NCBI RefSeq assembly: GCF_036288925.1
Contig: NZ_CP127167.1
Location: 1,054,001 to 1,118,000, forward strand
Origin: Haemophilus parainfluenzae
GTDB lineage: Bacteria; Pseudomonadota; Gammaproteobacteria; Enterobacterales; Pasteurellaceae
DNA: 64,000 nt
Direction: 5' to 3'
A program made the position numbers and the translations under genes. The notes under the pieces are model-generated. The model had not been told where the DNA came from. It saw nothing but the letters and a program-made list of their open reading frames with translations, and did no database searches. Positions 48,763-59,776 of the stretch are shown piece by piece; the first letter of the stretch is position 1, and the number at the start of each line of letters is the position of its first letter.

Positions 48763-49227
48763 TTAACAATTTAATTCTTCGATAGAGGCTAATGCTCGTT
48801 CTAGTTCAAGATTACCTTCACGTGGAATAGAGCGGGATTTGCCGTCTTTTCCTACGGCGACAAAGGTAAATACAGCATCTGTCACGCAGTAACGTTCCCC
48901 AATTGGTTCACTGGCAACTTTTTTCACCCATACTTCTACCTTGATTTTAATAGAAGAACGACCCACACTGAGACATTGGCCGTAACAACACACCACGTCA
49001 CCGACGGCGATAGGCTTAATGAAATTCATACTTTCTACGGCAACGGTGACAACGCGACCATGAGCAATTTCTTTTGCTAGAATTGCTCCGCCCATATCCA
49101 TTTGTGACATAATCCAGCCACCGAAAATATCGCCGTTGGCGTTGGTATCTGAAGGCATAGCCAAGGTGCGTAGTAATAATACGCCTTTAGATTGACGACC
49201 GTCTTTATCGATAAGATTTGAAACCAT
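48763..49227 (-). CDS. yciA: Acyl-CoA thioesterase YciA
   Basis: Hot-dog-fold thioesterase (154 aa) that hydrolyses many acyl-CoAs. The family stretch NGDIFGGWIMSQMDMGGAIL contains the active-site Asp. ATG and the yciB stop share a base (TAATG), so translation is coupled. Confidence 0.95.
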   Translation of the reverse strand: MVSNLIDKDGRQSKGVLLLRTLAMPSDTNANGDIFGGWIMSQMDMGGAILAKEIAHGRVVTVAVESMNFIKPIAVGDVVCCYGQCLSVGRSSIKIKVEVWVKKVASEPIGERYCVTDAVFTFVAVGKDGKSRSIPREGNLELERALASIEELNC

Positions 49228-49781
49228 TATTTTTCCTCATCATTTTTTTGATCATCTTTAGGTAAGTAACGGTAAATATAAGCACCGCTGACAATTGTTG
49301 CAACAAAGGTCATACCAAGTAAACCAAAAGATTTGAAATCAACCCAAGCATCTTCAGACATATTTTGGCTGATATAAATATTTACCAGCATACACAGAAT
49401 AAAAAATCCTGCCCAGCCTACATTTAATTTGTTCCACACATTATTCGGTAATTGGATTTCCTTGCCTAATAACTTTTTCACCAGTGGCGTATTGAATTGG
49501 AATTGTGCAACCAATAAAACAATGGCAAATAAGGCATTAATAATCGTGACTTTCCATTGTAGGTATTTGATTTCATTGAAATAGGCAGTGAGCAAACCAA
49601 AAAAGACGACAGCAATTGCCATGATTTTTTGTTGTTTCTCAATCATGCCATATTTCAGTTTTAGTACAACCATCTGAATGATGGTCGCGATCACTAAGAC
49701 AATCGCCGCCTCACGCACCCCAAACATTTTGTAGGTGATGAAAAAGAGAACAAGAGGAATAAATTCAAGAAGTTGCTTCAT
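49227..49781 (-). CDS. yciB: Inner-membrane septation protein YciB (IspA family)
   Basis: 184-aa membrane protein with five predicted segments, starting [21 protein letters not shown]. The family is linked to cell-envelope integrity and septation. It overlaps yciA by one base and is one base after yciC. Confidence 0.93.
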   Translation of the reverse strand: MKQLLEFIPLVLFFITYKMFGVREAAIVLVIATIIQMVVLKLKYGMIEKQQKIMAIAVVFFGLLTAYFNEIKYLQWKVTIINALFAIVLLVAQFQFNTPLVKKLLGKEIQLPNNVWNKLNVGWAGFFILCMLVNIYISQNMSEDAWVDFKSFGLLGMTFVATIVSGAYIYRYLPKDDQKNDEEK

Positions 49782-49782
49782 A

Positions 49783-50538
49783 TTATGCCTTCATAAATAA
49801 ACTGTAAAAACGGTAAGTAAATACTAAAATAAATAGTTGAAATAATGCTACCAAAATGCCAAAAATCACACTTAGAAATGATGTACCTAGGATTGCACCA
49901 ACGCTATTCACTAATAAAGGTAGAAGTAAATAAGTGATCAAAGCATAAATAATCAATATGCCATTACGTTTAACACCCGCACGCCACACTTGTAAAGCAC
50001 TTTGCCCGATAGATTGATTGGAAGCAATATAATGCACGGGCGATAAGCATAAACGAACAAAGAAAAACAAGCCAAATACCATTGAAAAAAAGGCTAGAGG
50101 GGAGAGTGCATTTTTGCTTAAAAATGAACTCATAACATCAACGATACCAAATAAAAGCGGCAAGCTCATAAAAATATCTAAAACCACCACACCTAAAAAA
50201 CGACGTAATGTCAGCATGAGACCTTGATTAATCGGATTTTGGTTTTGCTGGCTAATATGATGAATGGTTGCAATACCGAAGGTCGCAATAAAAGACATCA
50301 ATAATTGTTGGAATACAAAAGATCCAATCAGAGCAGTTGGCTCCACTTTGCTTAATGCATCAATAATGTCTTGTTGTGATGGATTAGGATTATCACCCAA
50401 ACTCGGCATTGGTACACTGACTAATGCATTAATCAATTGTGAGACAACAAAAATCCCAACGAAAATCAGCACGGTTTTTCGCTGATTACGCATAAAATTG
50501 AGGCTATCTTGAAAAATCTGAGTAAAGTTAATTTGCAT
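49783..50538 (-). CDS. yciC: UPF0259 membrane protein YciC
   Basis: 251-aa protein with about six membrane segments, first at residues 20-40. It matches the YciC family by size and by place in the yciC-yciB-yciA-yciI operon. Function unknown. Confidence 0.9.
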   Translation of the reverse strand: MQINFTQIFQDSLNFMRNQRKTVLIFVGIFVVSQLINALVSVPMPSLGDNPNPSQQDIIDALSKVEPTALIGSFVFQQLLMSFIATFGIATIHHISQQNQNPINQGLMLTLRRFLGVVVLDIFMSLPLLFGIVDVMSSFLSKNALSPLAFFSMVFGLFFFVRLCLSPVHYIASNQSIGQSALQVWRAGVKRNGILIIYALITYLLLPLLVNSVGAILGTSFLSVIFGILVALFQLFILVFTYRFYSLFMKA

Positions 50539-50652
50539 CTTATTTTCTCGGTAAAAAAAGTGAGGTAATTATACAAGCTTTGACATCAAAAAACTAAAAA
50601 TACGAAGAATTGCTCTAGATTAAAAAAAATTTTTTAATTAATTTCAAAAAAT

Positions 50653-50694
50653 TTGACAGAGATCACGGTTTAATACCCCAAAATAAGTATTATT
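50653..50694 (+). promoter_or_regulatory. ompW promoter with FNR-like class II site
   Basis: TTGAC-AGAG-ATCAC (50653-50666) matches the FNR consensus TTGAT-N4-ATCAA at 8 of 10 positions. A -10 TATTAT at 50689-50694 puts a start site near 50701 and the FNR centre at about -41.5. The site would fit anaerobic control; E. coli ompW is also FNR-controlled. Confidence 0.55.
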
Positions 50695-50755
50695 ATAACA
50701 AGAGATAGTATTGTCCGAATGCGGACTTAAAAGATAATGACTAAGGAGTCAAAAT

Positions 50756-51370
50756 ATGAAAAAAACGGCATTAGCATTGGGATTAAGCGCAGCATTATTA
50801 GCAGGCTTTGCAAATGCACATCAACAAGGTGATGTTATTGTAAGAGCGGGTGGTGTTCTTGTGGATACTCACACGAGCACAAATAGCGATGTCTTCAAAT
50901 TTAAAGTGAACAATAATACTCAATTGGGGTTAACGGGTACTTATATGTTCACTGATAACATCGGGGTAGAATTACTTGCGGCGACACCTTTTAGTCATGA
51001 GATTAAGTTAGGGTCTGCTTTAGTGGGTAAAACTAAACATTTACCGCCAAGTTTATATGCTCAATACTATTTCTTGGATAAAGATGCTAGTGTACGTCCT
51101 TATATAGGTGGAGGTCTTAACTACACCACGTTTTTCAGTGAAAAAGCTAAGTTAGCTGGTGTATCTAATCTTAGATTAAAAGATTCAGTTGGCCCGATTG
51201 CGAATGTGGGTATAGATGTTAAACTGACAGATAACCTTTATTTCAATGCGGCAATGTGGTATGCGCAAATTAAAACCAAAGCGCGTTTTAATTTAGCTGG
51301 TGAAAATCATACGGTGAAGGTGAAACTTGACCCTACAGTATATTTCGTCGGTTTAGGTTATCGTTTCTAA
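50756..51370 (+). CDS. ompW: Outer-membrane protein OmpW
   Basis: Eight-stranded outer-membrane barrel with a hydrophobic channel. The signal peptide is MKKTALALGLSAALLAGFANA, then HQQGDVIVRAG. The barrel ends VYFVGLGYRF with a C-terminal Phe. Length 204 aa is typical. AAGGAG precedes the ATG. Confidence 0.94.
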   Translation: MKKTALALGLSAALLAGFANAHQQGDVIVRAGGVLVDTHTSTNSDVFKFKVNNNTQLGLTGTYMFTDNIGVELLAATPFSHEIKLGSALVGKTKHLPPSLYAQYYFLDKDASVRPYIGGGLNYTTFFSEKAKLAGVSNLRLKDSVGPIANVGIDVKLTDNLYFNAAMWYAQIKTKARFNLAGENHTVKVKLDPTVYFVGLGYRF

Positions 51371-51386
51371 TGGAACCTTGTTCTGA

Positions 51387-51420
51387 AAAAAGCGGTACAC
51401 AGTGTGTACCGCTTTTTATT
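51387..51420. terminator. Bidirectional terminator between ompW and purN
   Basis: A perfect 14-bp stem, AAAAAGCGGTACAC (51387-51400) and GTGTACCGCTTTTT (51404-51417), with A and T runs on both ends. Confidence 0.9.
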
Positions 51421-51425
51421 TAACG

Positions 51426-52064
51426 TTATTCAGCGGCATAGCCAGATATGGGTAAAGGGGAGTCGTCTAAATATGCTATACCGTTTTCGAGTTTTAATCG
51501 CTCCTCAATAAACCATTTAATCACTAAAGGATAAATATGATATTCCTGTTCACGTGTACGAAGTTCAATCTCCTCGACGGTATCACCAGGGAAAATCGGT
51601 ACTTTAGCTTGTAACACAATGGCACCGCCATCGATCTCTTCATTGACAAAATGCACGGTTGTACCATGTTCGCTCTCGCCATTCTCAAGTGCTCTTTGAT
51701 AAGTATGTAACCCAGGATATTTTGGAAGAAGGGAAGGGTGAATATTTAAAATTTTCCCAGCAAAACGTTGTGTGAATGGTTTGGTTAAGATTTTCATGTA
51801 GCCGGCTAACACAATGAGATCAACATTGAGATCATCTAAATAATCACCTATAGCCTTATCCATATCGAGATTAGAGGCAAAATCTTGGCGCAAAAAAACT
51901 CGGCTAGGAATGCCCGCACTTTCAGCACGTTCTAAGCCAAATGAATCGATTTTATTACTGATGACAGTCACAATCTTTCCAGGAATAAAACCAGTTTGAC
52001 AAGCCTTAATTATCGCTTGAAGATTTGATCCTTGTCCTGAAATCAGGACGGCAATTTTTTTCAT
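51426..52064 (-). CDS. purN: Phosphoribosylglycinamide formyltransferase
   Basis: PurN transfers formyl from 10-formyl-THF to GAR, the third step of purine synthesis. Seen: GQGSNLQAII near the N-terminus, HPSLLPKYPGLHTYQRA with the catalytic His, and EIDGGAIVLQ with the catalytic Asp. 212 aa. It lies 68 bases after purM in one operon. Confidence 0.96.
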   Translation of the reverse strand: MKKIAVLISGQGSNLQAIIKACQTGFIPGKIVTVISNKIDSFGLERAESAGIPSRVFLRQDFASNLDMDKAIGDYLDDLNVDLIVLAGYMKILTKPFTQRFAGKILNIHPSLLPKYPGLHTYQRALENGESEHGTTVHFVNEEIDGGAIVLQAKVPIFPGDTVEEIELRTREQEYHIYPLVIKWFIEERLKLENGIAYLDDSPLPISGYAAE

Positions 52065-52132
52065 ATTATTCTACATAAAAGAAGGGCGAACCTTTCATTC
52101 TGAAATTTTCGCCCTGAGATGGAAAAGAGATA

Positions 52133-53170
52133 TCATTTAATGATAACTTGTGGTTCGTCATCTGTTGCACTTTCGATATGACCGATTAACCAGGCATTTT
52201 CACCCGATTGTTTTAAAATCGTTAAAGCGGTTTCCACTTGCGATTGTGGTAATGCAATCACCATGCCAACGCCGCAGTTGAACGTACGGTACATTTCATA
52301 GGTTTCAATGTTGCCTTTTTCTTGTAACCATTTGAATACGGGTTGCCATTCCCAACTGCTTTCATAAATAACGGCTTTGGTATTTTTTGGTAATACACGG
52401 GGAATATTTTCCCAGAAACCGCCACCCGTTAAGTGTGCAATAGCATGGACTTCCGTTTGTTTGATTAAAGCGAGAACAGATTTTACATAGATTTTTGTCG
52501 GCGCAAGCACTTGTTCACTTAATGGACGACCATCTAGTTGCTCAGTGGCTGGGTTGACGCCAGCAACATCAATGACTTTACGAATTAAAGAATAACCATT
52601 TGAATGCGGGCCACTTGAACCTAGTGCAATTAAAGCATCTCCTACTTTAACTTGGCTACCATCAATGATTTCTGATTTTTCAACCACGCCCACACAGAAA
52701 CCTGCAAGGTCATAATCGCCAGCGTGGTACAAGCCTGGCATTTCGGCGGTTTCACCCCCGACTAATGCACAACCTGATTGTACACAGCCTTCAGCAATGC
52801 CTTTCACTACATCGGAGGCAACATCTACGTCAAGTTTGCCTGTGGCGTAGTAATCCAAGAAGAATAAGGGTTCGGCACCTTGCACGACTAAATCGTTAAC
52901 ACACATAGCAACCAAATCAATACCGATGGTATCGTGTTTTTTTAAGTCAATGGCCAGGCGTAATTTAGTGCCCACACCGTCTGTACCTGAAACAAGGATG
53001 GGTTCTTTATATTTGCCCGGAATGGCACATAATGCACCAAACCCACCTAATCCCCCGATGACTTCAGGGCGAGTTGTCCGCTTTACGTGTGGTTTAATAC
53101 GTTCAACTAATTCGTTACCGGCATTAATATCCACGCCTGCATCTTTATAACTTAATGATGGTTTGCTCAC
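52133..53170 (-). CDS. purM: Phosphoribosylformylglycinamidine cyclo-ligase
   Basis: PurM closes the imidazole ring to give AIR, with ATP. The 345-aa sequence begins with the usual [17 protein letters not shown] and contains [12 protein letters not shown] and [15 protein letters not shown]. It is the first gene of purM-purN, behind a PurR box. Confidence 0.97.
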   Translation of the reverse strand: MSKPSLSYKDAGVDINAGNELVERIKPHVKRTTRPEVIGGLGGFGALCAIPGKYKEPILVSGTDGVGTKLRLAIDLKKHDTIGIDLVAMCVNDLVVQGAEPLFFLDYYATGKLDVDVASDVVKGIAEGCVQSGCALVGGETAEMPGLYHAGDYDLAGFCVGVVEKSEIIDGSQVKVGDALIALGSSGPHSNGYSLIRKVIDVAGVNPATEQLDGRPLSEQVLAPTKIYVKSVLALIKQTEVHAIAHLTGGGFWENIPRVLPKNTKAVIYESSWEWQPVFKWLQEKGNIETYEMYRTFNCGVGMVIALPQSQVETALTILKQSGENAWLIGHIESATDDEPQVIIK

Positions 53171-53225
53171 AATGTTGTCCTATATTTTTAGGTTAAATGA
53201 TAAAACGGCGTGATTGTACCAGATC

Positions 53226-53241
53226 AAGCAAACGTTTGCGA
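53226..53241 (-). promoter_or_regulatory. PurR operator upstream of purM
   Basis: AAGCAAACGTTTGCGA matches the PurR consensus ACGCAAACGTTTGCGT at 14 of 16 positions, with a perfect 12-bp palindromic core GCAAACGTTTGC. It is 56 bases before the purM ATG. Confidence 0.85.
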
Positions 53242-53264
53242 TAGTGATTTAATCATGATTTAAG

Positions 53265-53309
53265 CAAAAAATAACCGCGCTTTATTTTTAATAATAAAGT
53301 GCGGTTATT
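53265..53309 (-). terminator. Terminator after the yfcZ-like gene
   Basis: ATAACCGC-N-CTTTATT pairs with AATAAAG-N-GCGGTTAT around a 6-nt loop; on the minus strand a TTTTTT tract follows. It uses the uptake core in one arm. Confidence 0.7.
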
Positions 53310-53323
53310 TTCTAGAATGTTTT

Positions 53324-53611
53324 TTAGCGATTCGCTAATTCGAAAATCATTGCTTCAGCCTGGCAGCTAAATGTAAAACGTGCCGTTAAATTGGCGCCAT
53401 TTTCAGTTTCTGTGATTTCACTTTTAATATCGCAAGGATCACTTTCTGTTTTGCGTGCTTTTTCAACGAAACAATTAAGTGCCGCTTCAGCTTCAGCTTT
53501 ATTTGCATAGGTTTGATGAATATCAACAGCGCAATCTGAACCGTCAATAATCGTCCCCACATCAACACAACTACAAGTGAGAGATTCTTCAGCTTTGCAT
53601 GTTACAGTCAT
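53324..53611 (-). CDS. YfcZ/YiiS-family protein (DUF406)
   Basis: 95-aa protein with five to six Cys (CSCVDVGTIIDGSDC, then NCFVEKAR, DPCDI, FSCQAEAM), matching the YfcZ/YiiS family. Function unknown. In E. coli yfcZ is also next to fadL, which supports the call. It is divergent from fadL here. Confidence 0.82.
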   Translation of the reverse strand: MTVTCKAEESLTCSCVDVGTIIDGSDCAVDIHQTYANKAEAEAALNCFVEKARKTESDPCDIKSEITETENGANLTARFTFSCQAEAMIFELANR

Positions 53612-53814
53612 AGGATTTCCTTATTTAAAAATTAAGATTGGCTGTATTTTAGCACTTTTGAACAACTCTGCAAAAATAACCGTATTTTAAATTGAAATAT
53701 GATTTATTGAATAGTGGTCGGAACACTTATAAATTAGTTTAAAATAATTTGCACTCTATTTCATGGAGCTTTAGAATCTGGGAGCTTTTTATTATTAGTC
53801 ACAATAGGTTCTCG

Positions 53815-55173
53815 ATGAAAAAATTTCATAAAACGCTAGTAGCGATGGCGATCTTATCTACTGCAAGCGGTGTAAATGCTGCTGCATTCCAATTAGCAGA
53901 AGTGTCAACGTCAGGTCTTGGTCGTGCTTATGCCGGTGAAGCTGCAATTGCGGACAATGCCTCAGTGGTTGCAACTAATCCAGCATTAATGAGCTTATTT
54001 AAAACCAACCAATTCTCTGTGGGTGGCGTTTATGTGGATTCTAAAATTCGAATGAGTGGTCCGGTTACCGTTAATGCATTAGGTCGTACTGTTGCTGCAG
54101 GTTCTGCAGATCATGATAGTGTTATACCAGATTCATTGATTCCGAATATGTATTTTGTGGCACCAATTAATGACAAATTTGCCATTGGTGGTGGTATGAA
54201 TGTGAATTTTGGATTAAAAAGTGAATATGAATCAGATTACAACGCAGGAGTATTCGGCGGTAAAACTGATTTAAGTGCGATTAACTTAAATTTAAGCGGT
54301 TCATATCGTGTGACTCAAGGTTTAAGTGCTGGTGTGGGTTTAAATGCAGTTTATGCAAAAGCAAAAATTGAGCGTAGAGCTGGTGCTCTGGCTGATGCAG
54401 CTCAATATGTTGGTAAGGCTGTACGCGAAGGAGCTATACAATTACCTCCTACAGCTGGTCCATTATTGGCTTCATTAAGTAGCGTTCAAAAAGATACTAT
54501 TCTAACTCAACTACAAGACAAAGCGGCTTGGGCTTTTGCTTGGAATGCTGGTGTAATGTATCAATTTAATGAAAATCATCGAATTGGTTTAGCTTACCAT
54601 TCTAAAGTAGATATTGATTTTACAGATCATACAGCAACTAGTTTACAAGCTCAGCGTATTGGGCAAGAAGGTGGTTTAAAGCTCAATTTGCCTGATTATT
54701 TAGAGTTTTCAGGATTTCACCAATTAACCGAGAAATTTGCTATGCACTATAGTTATAAATATTCTCACTGGAGTCGTCTGAAAAACTTATATGCAACGTA
54801 TCATGCTGATGGCGTAGAAGCATTTCATAAGAAAATGTACTACAGAAATAGTTCGCGTGTAGCACTAGGTGGAACTTACGATGTGGATGAGAAATTAACT
54901 TTACGAGCAGGTATTGCTTATGATCAAGCTGCAGCAACTGAATATGCTAGTGCGGCAATTCCTGATACAGATCGTACTTGGTATAGCGTAGGTGCTACAT
55001 ATAAATTTACTCCAAATCTTTCAGTTGATTTAGGCTATGCTTATTTGAAAGGTAAAAAAGTTCATTTCAAAGAAGAGCAAATTATCCGCAATGGTGCTGT
55101 AGTGGTAACTGGAAATTACACCTCTAAAGCAAGTGCAAATCTTTACGGTTTGAATTTAAATTATAGTTTCTAA
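53815..55173 (+). CDS. fadL: Long-chain fatty acid transporter FadL
   Basis: Outer-membrane barrel that takes up hydrophobic compounds, usually long-chain fatty acids. A signal peptide (MKKFHKTLVAMAILSTASGV, cut after NAA or nearby) is followed by the family plug AFQLAEVSTSGLGRAYAGEA and the NPA region (VVATNPALMSLF). The barrel ends LYGLNLNYSF with a terminal Phe. The ATG at 53815 (452 aa) is chosen over 53749 because it starts the signal peptide. Confidence 0.94.
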   Translation: MKKFHKTLVAMAILSTASGVNAAAFQLAEVSTSGLGRAYAGEAAIADNASVVATNPALMSLFKTNQFSVGGVYVDSKIRMSGPVTVNALGRTVAAGSADHDSVIPDSLIPNMYFVAPINDKFAIGGGMNVNFGLKSEYESDYNAGVFGGKTDLSAINLNLSGSYRVTQGLSAGVGLNAVYAKAKIERRAGALADAAQYVGKAVREGAIQLPPTAGPLLASLSSVQKDTILTQLQDKAAWAFAWNAGVMYQFNENHRIGLAYHSKVDIDFTDHTATSLQAQRIGQEGGLKLNLPDYLEFSGFHQLTEKFAMHYSYKYSHWSRLKNLYATYHADGVEAFHKKMYYRNSSRVALGGTYDVDEKLTLRAGIAYDQAAATEYASAAIPDTDRTWYSVGATYKFTPNLSVDLGYAYLKGKKVHFKEEQIIRNGAVVVTGNYTSKASANLYGLNLNYSF

Positions 55174-55196
55174 TCGGTTAGAAAATTTAGCATAAT

Positions 55197-55233
55197 AAAG
55201 CACACCTCCACACGAAGTGTGCTTTTCTTTTTT
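55197..55233 (+). terminator. Terminator after fadL
   Basis: AAAGCACAC (55197-55205) pairs with GTGTGCTTT (55217-55225), followed by TCTTTTTT. Confidence 0.85.
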
Positions 55234-55250
55234 ATAAAACAAGGCAAAAA

Positions 55251-55790
55251 ATGACCGTACTTTATTATACTTATTATCCTTCTCCTATCGGGCGGCTTTT
55301 AATTTTATCTGATGGTGAAAGTATTACACATATTGATTTTGAAAAAGAGCAATATGAACCTAATCCTAAATGGCATAAAAAAGATGAATTGCCTGTTTTT
55401 CAAAAAGTATACTTGGCTTTTGAACGATATTTTAGTGGAGAAGTCGAGCGTTTTTCAGATATCCCCTTGAAGCCAGAAGGTACAGCGTTTCAACTCTCTA
55501 TTTGGCAAGCTTTACGCGAAATTGATTATGGTGAGCTTTCCTCTTATGGTGATCTTGCGTTGCAGATTAATAATCCTAAAGCGGTTCGAGCCGTAGGTGG
55601 TGCGGTAGGGAGTAATCCGATTAGTATTATTATTCCTTGTCACCGCATTTTAGGTAAAGATCGTACTTTAACTGGTTTTGGCGGAGGCTTAGAGGCAAAA
55701 CGTTTTTTATTACAATTAGAAAAAATTCCCTATATTGATAAAGGTACTGAAAATACTAAGCCTCGCTTTTTTAAGAAATATCACGAATGA
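55251..55790 (+). CDS. ogt: Methylated-DNA-protein-cysteine methyltransferase
   Basis: Suicide repair protein that removes O6-methyl groups from guanine. The active-site motif [12 protein letters not shown] with acceptor Cys is present, with the helix-turn-helix region [14 protein letters not shown]. At 179 aa it lacks an AraC-type domain and so is of the Ogt class. Its stop overlaps the mutH ATG by 4 bases (ATGA). Confidence 0.92.
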   Translation: MTVLYYTYYPSPIGRLLILSDGESITHIDFEKEQYEPNPKWHKKDELPVFQKVYLAFERYFSGEVERFSDIPLKPEGTAFQLSIWQALREIDYGELSSYGDLALQINNPKAVRAVGGAVGSNPISIIIPCHRILGKDRTLTGFGGGLEAKRFLLQLEKIPYIDKGTENTKPRFFKKYHE

Positions 55791-56458
55791 TTCCACAAAC
55801 CCTTGAACAATTACTTTCCAAAGCACAATCCATAGCTGGCTTAACTTTTGGTGAATTAGCTGACGAATTACATGTTCCAGTTCCACCGGATTTAAAACGC
55901 GATAAAGGTTGGGTTGGGATGTTGCTTGAAACTGCATTAGGTGCTACGGCAGGCAGTAAGGCTGAACAGGATTTTTCCCATTTAGGCATTGAATTAAAAA
56001 CTTTACCCATTAATGCAGAAGGCTTTCCGTTAGAAACCACGTTTGTGAGTCTTGCGCCCTTGGTTCAAAACTCCGGGGTAAATTGGGAAAATTCGCACGT
56101 TCGTCATAAATTATCGAAAGTCTTGTGGATTCCCATTGAAGGCAGTAGAGATATTCCTTTACGTGACCGCCATATTGGTCAGCCTATCTTATGGCAACCT
56201 TCGGTTGAACAAGAACATCAATTACGCCAAGATTGGGAAGAGTTGATGGATTATATTGTGCTCGGAAAGTTAGATCAGATTACGGCACGTATTGGTGAAG
56301 TTATGCAACTGCGTCCAAAAGGTGCAAACAGTAAAGCCATTACGAAAGGCATTGGTAAAAATGGGGAAGTGATTGATACTTTGCCGCTGGGGTTTTATTT
56401 ACGGAAAGAATTTACGGCAGGCATTTTAAACGCTTTTCTTTATCATAAAAATGGGTGA
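55787..56458 (+). CDS. mutH: DNA mismatch repair endonuclease MutH
   Basis: MutH nicks the unmethylated strand at hemimethylated GATC in methyl-directed repair. Catalytic pieces are visible: [18 protein letters not shown] (Asp and Glu-x-Lys of the PD-(D/E)xK fold). Length 223 aa is typical. It is translationally coupled to ogt, giving a two-gene DNA repair unit. Confidence 0.96.
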   Translation: MIPQTLEQLLSKAQSIAGLTFGELADELHVPVPPDLKRDKGWVGMLLETALGATAGSKAEQDFSHLGIELKTLPINAEGFPLETTFVSLAPLVQNSGVNWENSHVRHKLSKVLWIPIEGSRDIPLRDRHIGQPILWQPSVEQEHQLRQDWEELMDYIVLGKLDQITARIGEVMQLRPKGANSKAITKGIGKNGEVIDTLPLGFYLRKEFTAGILNAFLYHKNG

Positions 56459-56475
56459 ATCATCACTCATTTTTT
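56451..56475. terminator. Terminator at the mutH-tilS junction
   Basis: ATGGGTGA (56451-56458) pairs with TCACTCAT (56463-56470) with one wobble, followed by TTTTT. Confidence 0.5.
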
Positions 56476-57766
56476 ATTTCTCTAAGTTCTGAAAAACACA
56501 GAAAAAACCTACCGCACTTTGTAAAGTCTCTCCATAGAAAATGAGTGGGATACGATTTCGTTGCCAAGGCGGAACACCGAGCTCTTGCCAAATTTTTTTC
56601 ATGGTTTCGGCTGGGCGATTATGCTGTCGTTTTACTTTGCCAGTATAAGCAAATCGTATTTGAATCGGCTCTTGTGTATTAGCAAGTTGAACTTGTTTGT
56701 CATTCCAATGGACTAAAATGCCTTGCTCATTGTTGATTGCATAAATTCTTCCAAGATTATCAGGCAAAAGAATCTGTTGATTTAACGGCATATCAAGACA
56801 AGTTTGCGACAAATCAGCGAATTTCCCCGTTAAATAGAGACATTCCTGATAACGGCGAATAATATGCTCCCCGAGTTGAAATTGTGGGGATGCATCCGCT
56901 TTAGCCTGAATAACATCATCAATAATATGCATTAATTGAATCTGCGTAGGCATAGCAATCTGATTTTTAGCCAGCCACATACGCAAAAGTGAGGTTTGTT
57001 TTTGCGGTGAATAGTCTAGAAAGTTTATGAGCGAAAACTGTTTTTGATCCTCAAGAATGTGCTGCTCAAAGCAGGTCTGTAATAATTCATTAATCAGTTG
57101 TTGTTGCTCAAAACAATGTTGTGCGGCACGCTGAACAGCATGATCAAAATGTTCCCAGCGTTGACGTATTTCAGGCAAAATTTGGTTACGTAAGAAATTG
57201 CGATCGTAATGATTATCTTGATTGCTTTCGTCTTCGACCCAAGACAGATTTTCTTGCTGAATGTAATCTTCTAATTCATTACGGGTAAAAGAAAGAAGCG
57301 GGCGTAGAATAGACATCCCGAACAATTGACTTTCTTTTTGCATTGCGCCTAAACCTTGTAATCCCGCGCCTCGTTTTAGCGCTAGGAAAAAAGTCTCAGT
57401 TTGATCATTTAAATGATGTGCAGTGACCAGATATTCATCTGGCTGAATATGTTTCAAAATCGCCTGATAACGGGCTTCTCTAGCGCCAGCTTCAATGCCA
57501 TCGTGCATTTCCACTTTGACTCTTTCAATAATAAGTGGAATGGCAAATTGTTTACAGAGTTGTTGGCAATGAGCCGTCCAAGCATCCGCATTCGGGCTTA
57601 ATCCGTGATGGATATGGATAGCTCGCAGACTTAAGTGCGGTCGTTTTTCGCGGAGTTTTTTAACTAAAGAAAGCAGTGCAGTTGAATCCAAACCACCGCT
57701 AAAAGCAATGAGAAGCTTATTGGCGGTGGTTGGGATTTGAGCTTGGAATAATGAAAAAAGATCCAT
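56474..57766 (-). CDS. tilS: tRNA(Ile)-lysidine synthase
   Basis: TilS converts C34 of tRNA-Ile(CAU) to lysidine so that it reads AUA. The PP-loop [13 protein letters not shown] is at the N-terminus; [20 protein letters not shown] follows. Substrate-binding C-terminal domains complete the 430 aa. Its ATG shares one base with the end of pdxY. Confidence 0.95.
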   Translation of the reverse strand: MDLFSLFQAQIPTTANKLLIAFSGGLDSTALLSLVKKLREKRPHLSLRAIHIHHGLSPNADAWTAHCQQLCKQFAIPLIIERVKVEMHDGIEAGAREARYQAILKHIQPDEYLVTAHHLNDQTETFFLALKRGAGLQGLGAMQKESQLFGMSILRPLLSFTRNELEDYIQQENLSWVEDESNQDNHYDRNFLRNQILPEIRQRWEHFDHAVQRAAQHCFEQQQLINELLQTCFEQHILEDQKQFSLINFLDYSPQKQTSLLRMWLAKNQIAMPTQIQLMHIIDDVIQAKADASPQFQLGEHIIRRYQECLYLTGKFADLSQTCLDMPLNQQILLPDNLGRIYAINNEQGILVHWNDKQVQLANTQEPIQIRFAYTGKVKRQHNRPAETMKKIWQELGVPPWQRNRIPLIFYGETLQSAVGFFCVFQNLEK

Positions 57767-58632
57767 TAGGCAACTTTAACAGCTTTGTAGTTTGTGCTTG
57801 GATTTAAGATCTCAAAACGTGCAGCAATAGGTTGGAGTTCGTAAGATTTTAAATCAAAGGTAGTTTTCATTACGCCTGCCACCGCATTATTCATTTTTTC
57901 AAAAGCTTCAACATCGTTGCCACAGTTTAAGTAATGCGCCAAGAAAGTACCCGCAATTAAATCACCCACACCAACAGGTTCAAAGTTAAATTTATAAAGC
58001 GGACGGCTTAAATGCCATACACCTTCAGGTGTCGCCATAATAATTTCAAAGGTATCGGGATCATTTAATTTACCCGCTTTACCTAAGTGTTTAACCAACA
58101 CTTTTTTCACACCTTTAGCCACTAATGCATTGGCGGCTTTCAGCACATCGTCAAACGTATTGATAGGGAAGTCAGAAAGCGTACGAAGTTCGGAAAGATT
58201 TGGGGTCATGATATCCGCACGTGGAATGGCTTTTTCAATTAAGCGTTCACGTACACCATCGGCGACCACGCAGACTTTTTCGGCATTTGGCATCACTGGA
58301 TCGCACAAGTAAAGTGCATTTGGGTTACGTGCTTTGATTTTTTCTAAAGCATAGATAATTTGGTCAACTTGCTCAGCTGAACCTAAATAGCCAGAAAGCA
58401 ACGCATCACATTCTTGCAGTTTTCCAATGGCATCTAAACCGTTAGCAATTTCACCAATTTGCTCTTGTGGAATCACCATGCCTGTCCATTTACCATATTG
58501 AGTATGGTTAGAGAATTGCACGGTATTGAGTGCCCATACATCCACGCCTAATAGCTGCATTGGAAAGGTAGCAGATTTATTACCAGCGAAACCATAAACT
58601 ACGTGAGATTGGATTGCTAATACGTTTTTCAT
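57766..58632 (-). CDS. pdxY: Pyridoxal kinase PdxY
   Basis: Ribokinase-fold kinase that phosphorylates pyridoxal in the B6 salvage path. Seen: [21 protein letters not shown], and [12 protein letters not shown] with the catalytic Asp. Length 288 aa is normal. It overlaps tilS by one base. AAGGAG precedes the ATG. Confidence 0.95.
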   Translation of the reverse strand: MKNVLAIQSHVVYGFAGNKSATFPMQLLGVDVWALNTVQFSNHTQYGKWTGMVIPQEQIGEIANGLDAIGKLQECDALLSGYLGSAEQVDQIIYALEKIKARNPNALYLCDPVMPNAEKVCVVADGVRERLIEKAIPRADIMTPNLSELRTLSDFPINTFDDVLKAANALVAKGVKKVLVKHLGKAGKLNDPDTFEIIMATPEGVWHLSRPLYKFNFEPVGVGDLIAGTFLAHYLNCGNDVEAFEKMNNAVAGVMKTTFDLKSYELQPIAARFEILNPSTNYKAVKVA

Positions 58633-58712
58633 TTTAAGTTCTCCTTTTATATTATTTTAGGCATTGATGCTGTTTTTTGCATCCATGCAACATTTTTTTC
58701 AAAACACAAAAA

Positions 58713-58740
58713 AGAGCGGTTAAACTAACCGCTCTATTTT
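58713..58740 (-). terminator. Terminator after accA
   Basis: AGAGCGGTTA (58713-58722) and TAACCGCTCT (58726-58735) form a perfect 10-bp stem; on the minus strand TTTTTT follows. Confidence 0.85.
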
Positions 58741-58741
58741 A

Positions 58742-59689
58742 TTAACAATAACCGTAAGACATTAAACGTTCATAACGTCTTTCTAATAAGCCATCTTTGT
58801 CGAAGGTATCGAGTTCGTTTAGTTCTTCAAGGAGGCATTGTTTTAAATTACGTGCCATTTCATGATAATTACGATGCGCACCACCTAATGGCTCTTGAAC
58901 GATATTATCAATTAAACCTAACTCTTTTAAACGAGTAGCGGTTAAGCCCATGACTTCGGCTGCGGTAGATGCTTTTTCTGCGCTCTTCCACAAGATTGAA
59001 GCACAGCCTTCTGGTGAAATAACGGAATAAGTTGAATATTGCAACATATTCACTTTGTCGCCGACACCAATGGCTAATGCACCACCAGAACCGCCTTCAC
59101 CGATTACCGTACAGATAACAGGTACTTTTAATGTAGACATTTCACGTAAGTTACGAGCAATCGCTTCAGACTGACCACGTTCTTCCGCACCGATGCCCGG
59201 GTAAGCCCCTGGTGTGTCGATAAAGGTAATGATAGGTAAGTTAAAACGCTCAGCCATTTGCATTAAACGTAACGCTTTACGATAGCCTTCAGGTGCTGGC
59301 ATCCCAAAGTTACGAGTTACTTTGTCTTTTACCGTACGACCTTTTTGGTGACCGATAATCATTACCGCGCGACCATCTAAACGAGCAAGACCACCTACGA
59401 TTGCTTTATCATCTGCAAAGGCACGATCGCCTGCCAGTTCTTGGAAATCAGTAAAAATATGTTCGATATAATCAAGCGTGTATGGACGATTTGGGTGACG
59501 TGCCATACGAGAAACCTGCCATGCATCAAGATTTGCAAAGGTTTTTTTGGTTAATTCATCGCTTTTCTTTTGTAAGCGTTTAATTTCATCGTGTAAATCA
59601 ATTTTGTCATCAGATGCTGAACGTAGTGCTTCAATTTTAGCTTCAAGTTCAGCAATAGGTAATTCAAAATCTAAATATTCTTGGCTCAT
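58742..59689 (-). CDS. accA: Acetyl-CoA carboxylase carboxyltransferase subunit alpha
   Basis: AccA with AccD moves the carboxyl group from biotin to acetyl-CoA to make malonyl-CoA. The 315-aa sequence begins with the typical coiled coil and contains [19 protein letters not shown] and [20 protein letters not shown], then [11 protein letters not shown] for the oxyanion hole. Confidence 0.97.
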   Translation of the reverse strand: MSQEYLDFELPIAELEAKIEALRSASDDKIDLHDEIKRLQKKSDELTKKTFANLDAWQVSRMARHPNRPYTLDYIEHIFTDFQELAGDRAFADDKAIVGGLARLDGRAVMIIGHQKGRTVKDKVTRNFGMPAPEGYRKALRLMQMAERFNLPIITFIDTPGAYPGIGAEERGQSEAIARNLREMSTLKVPVICTVIGEGGSGGALAIGVGDKVNMLQYSTYSVISPEGCASILWKSAEKASTAAEVMGLTATRLKELGLIDNIVQEPLGGAHRNYHEMARNLKQCLLEELNELDTFDKDGLLERRYERLMSYGYC

Positions 59690-59776
59690 TTCTTATCCTA
59701 AAATATCGTCAAAAGTTGCCCGCACTTTATCAAGATTTAAGGTGCGGTGCAAATGGTTTTCACTGGTTGGAGCGGA

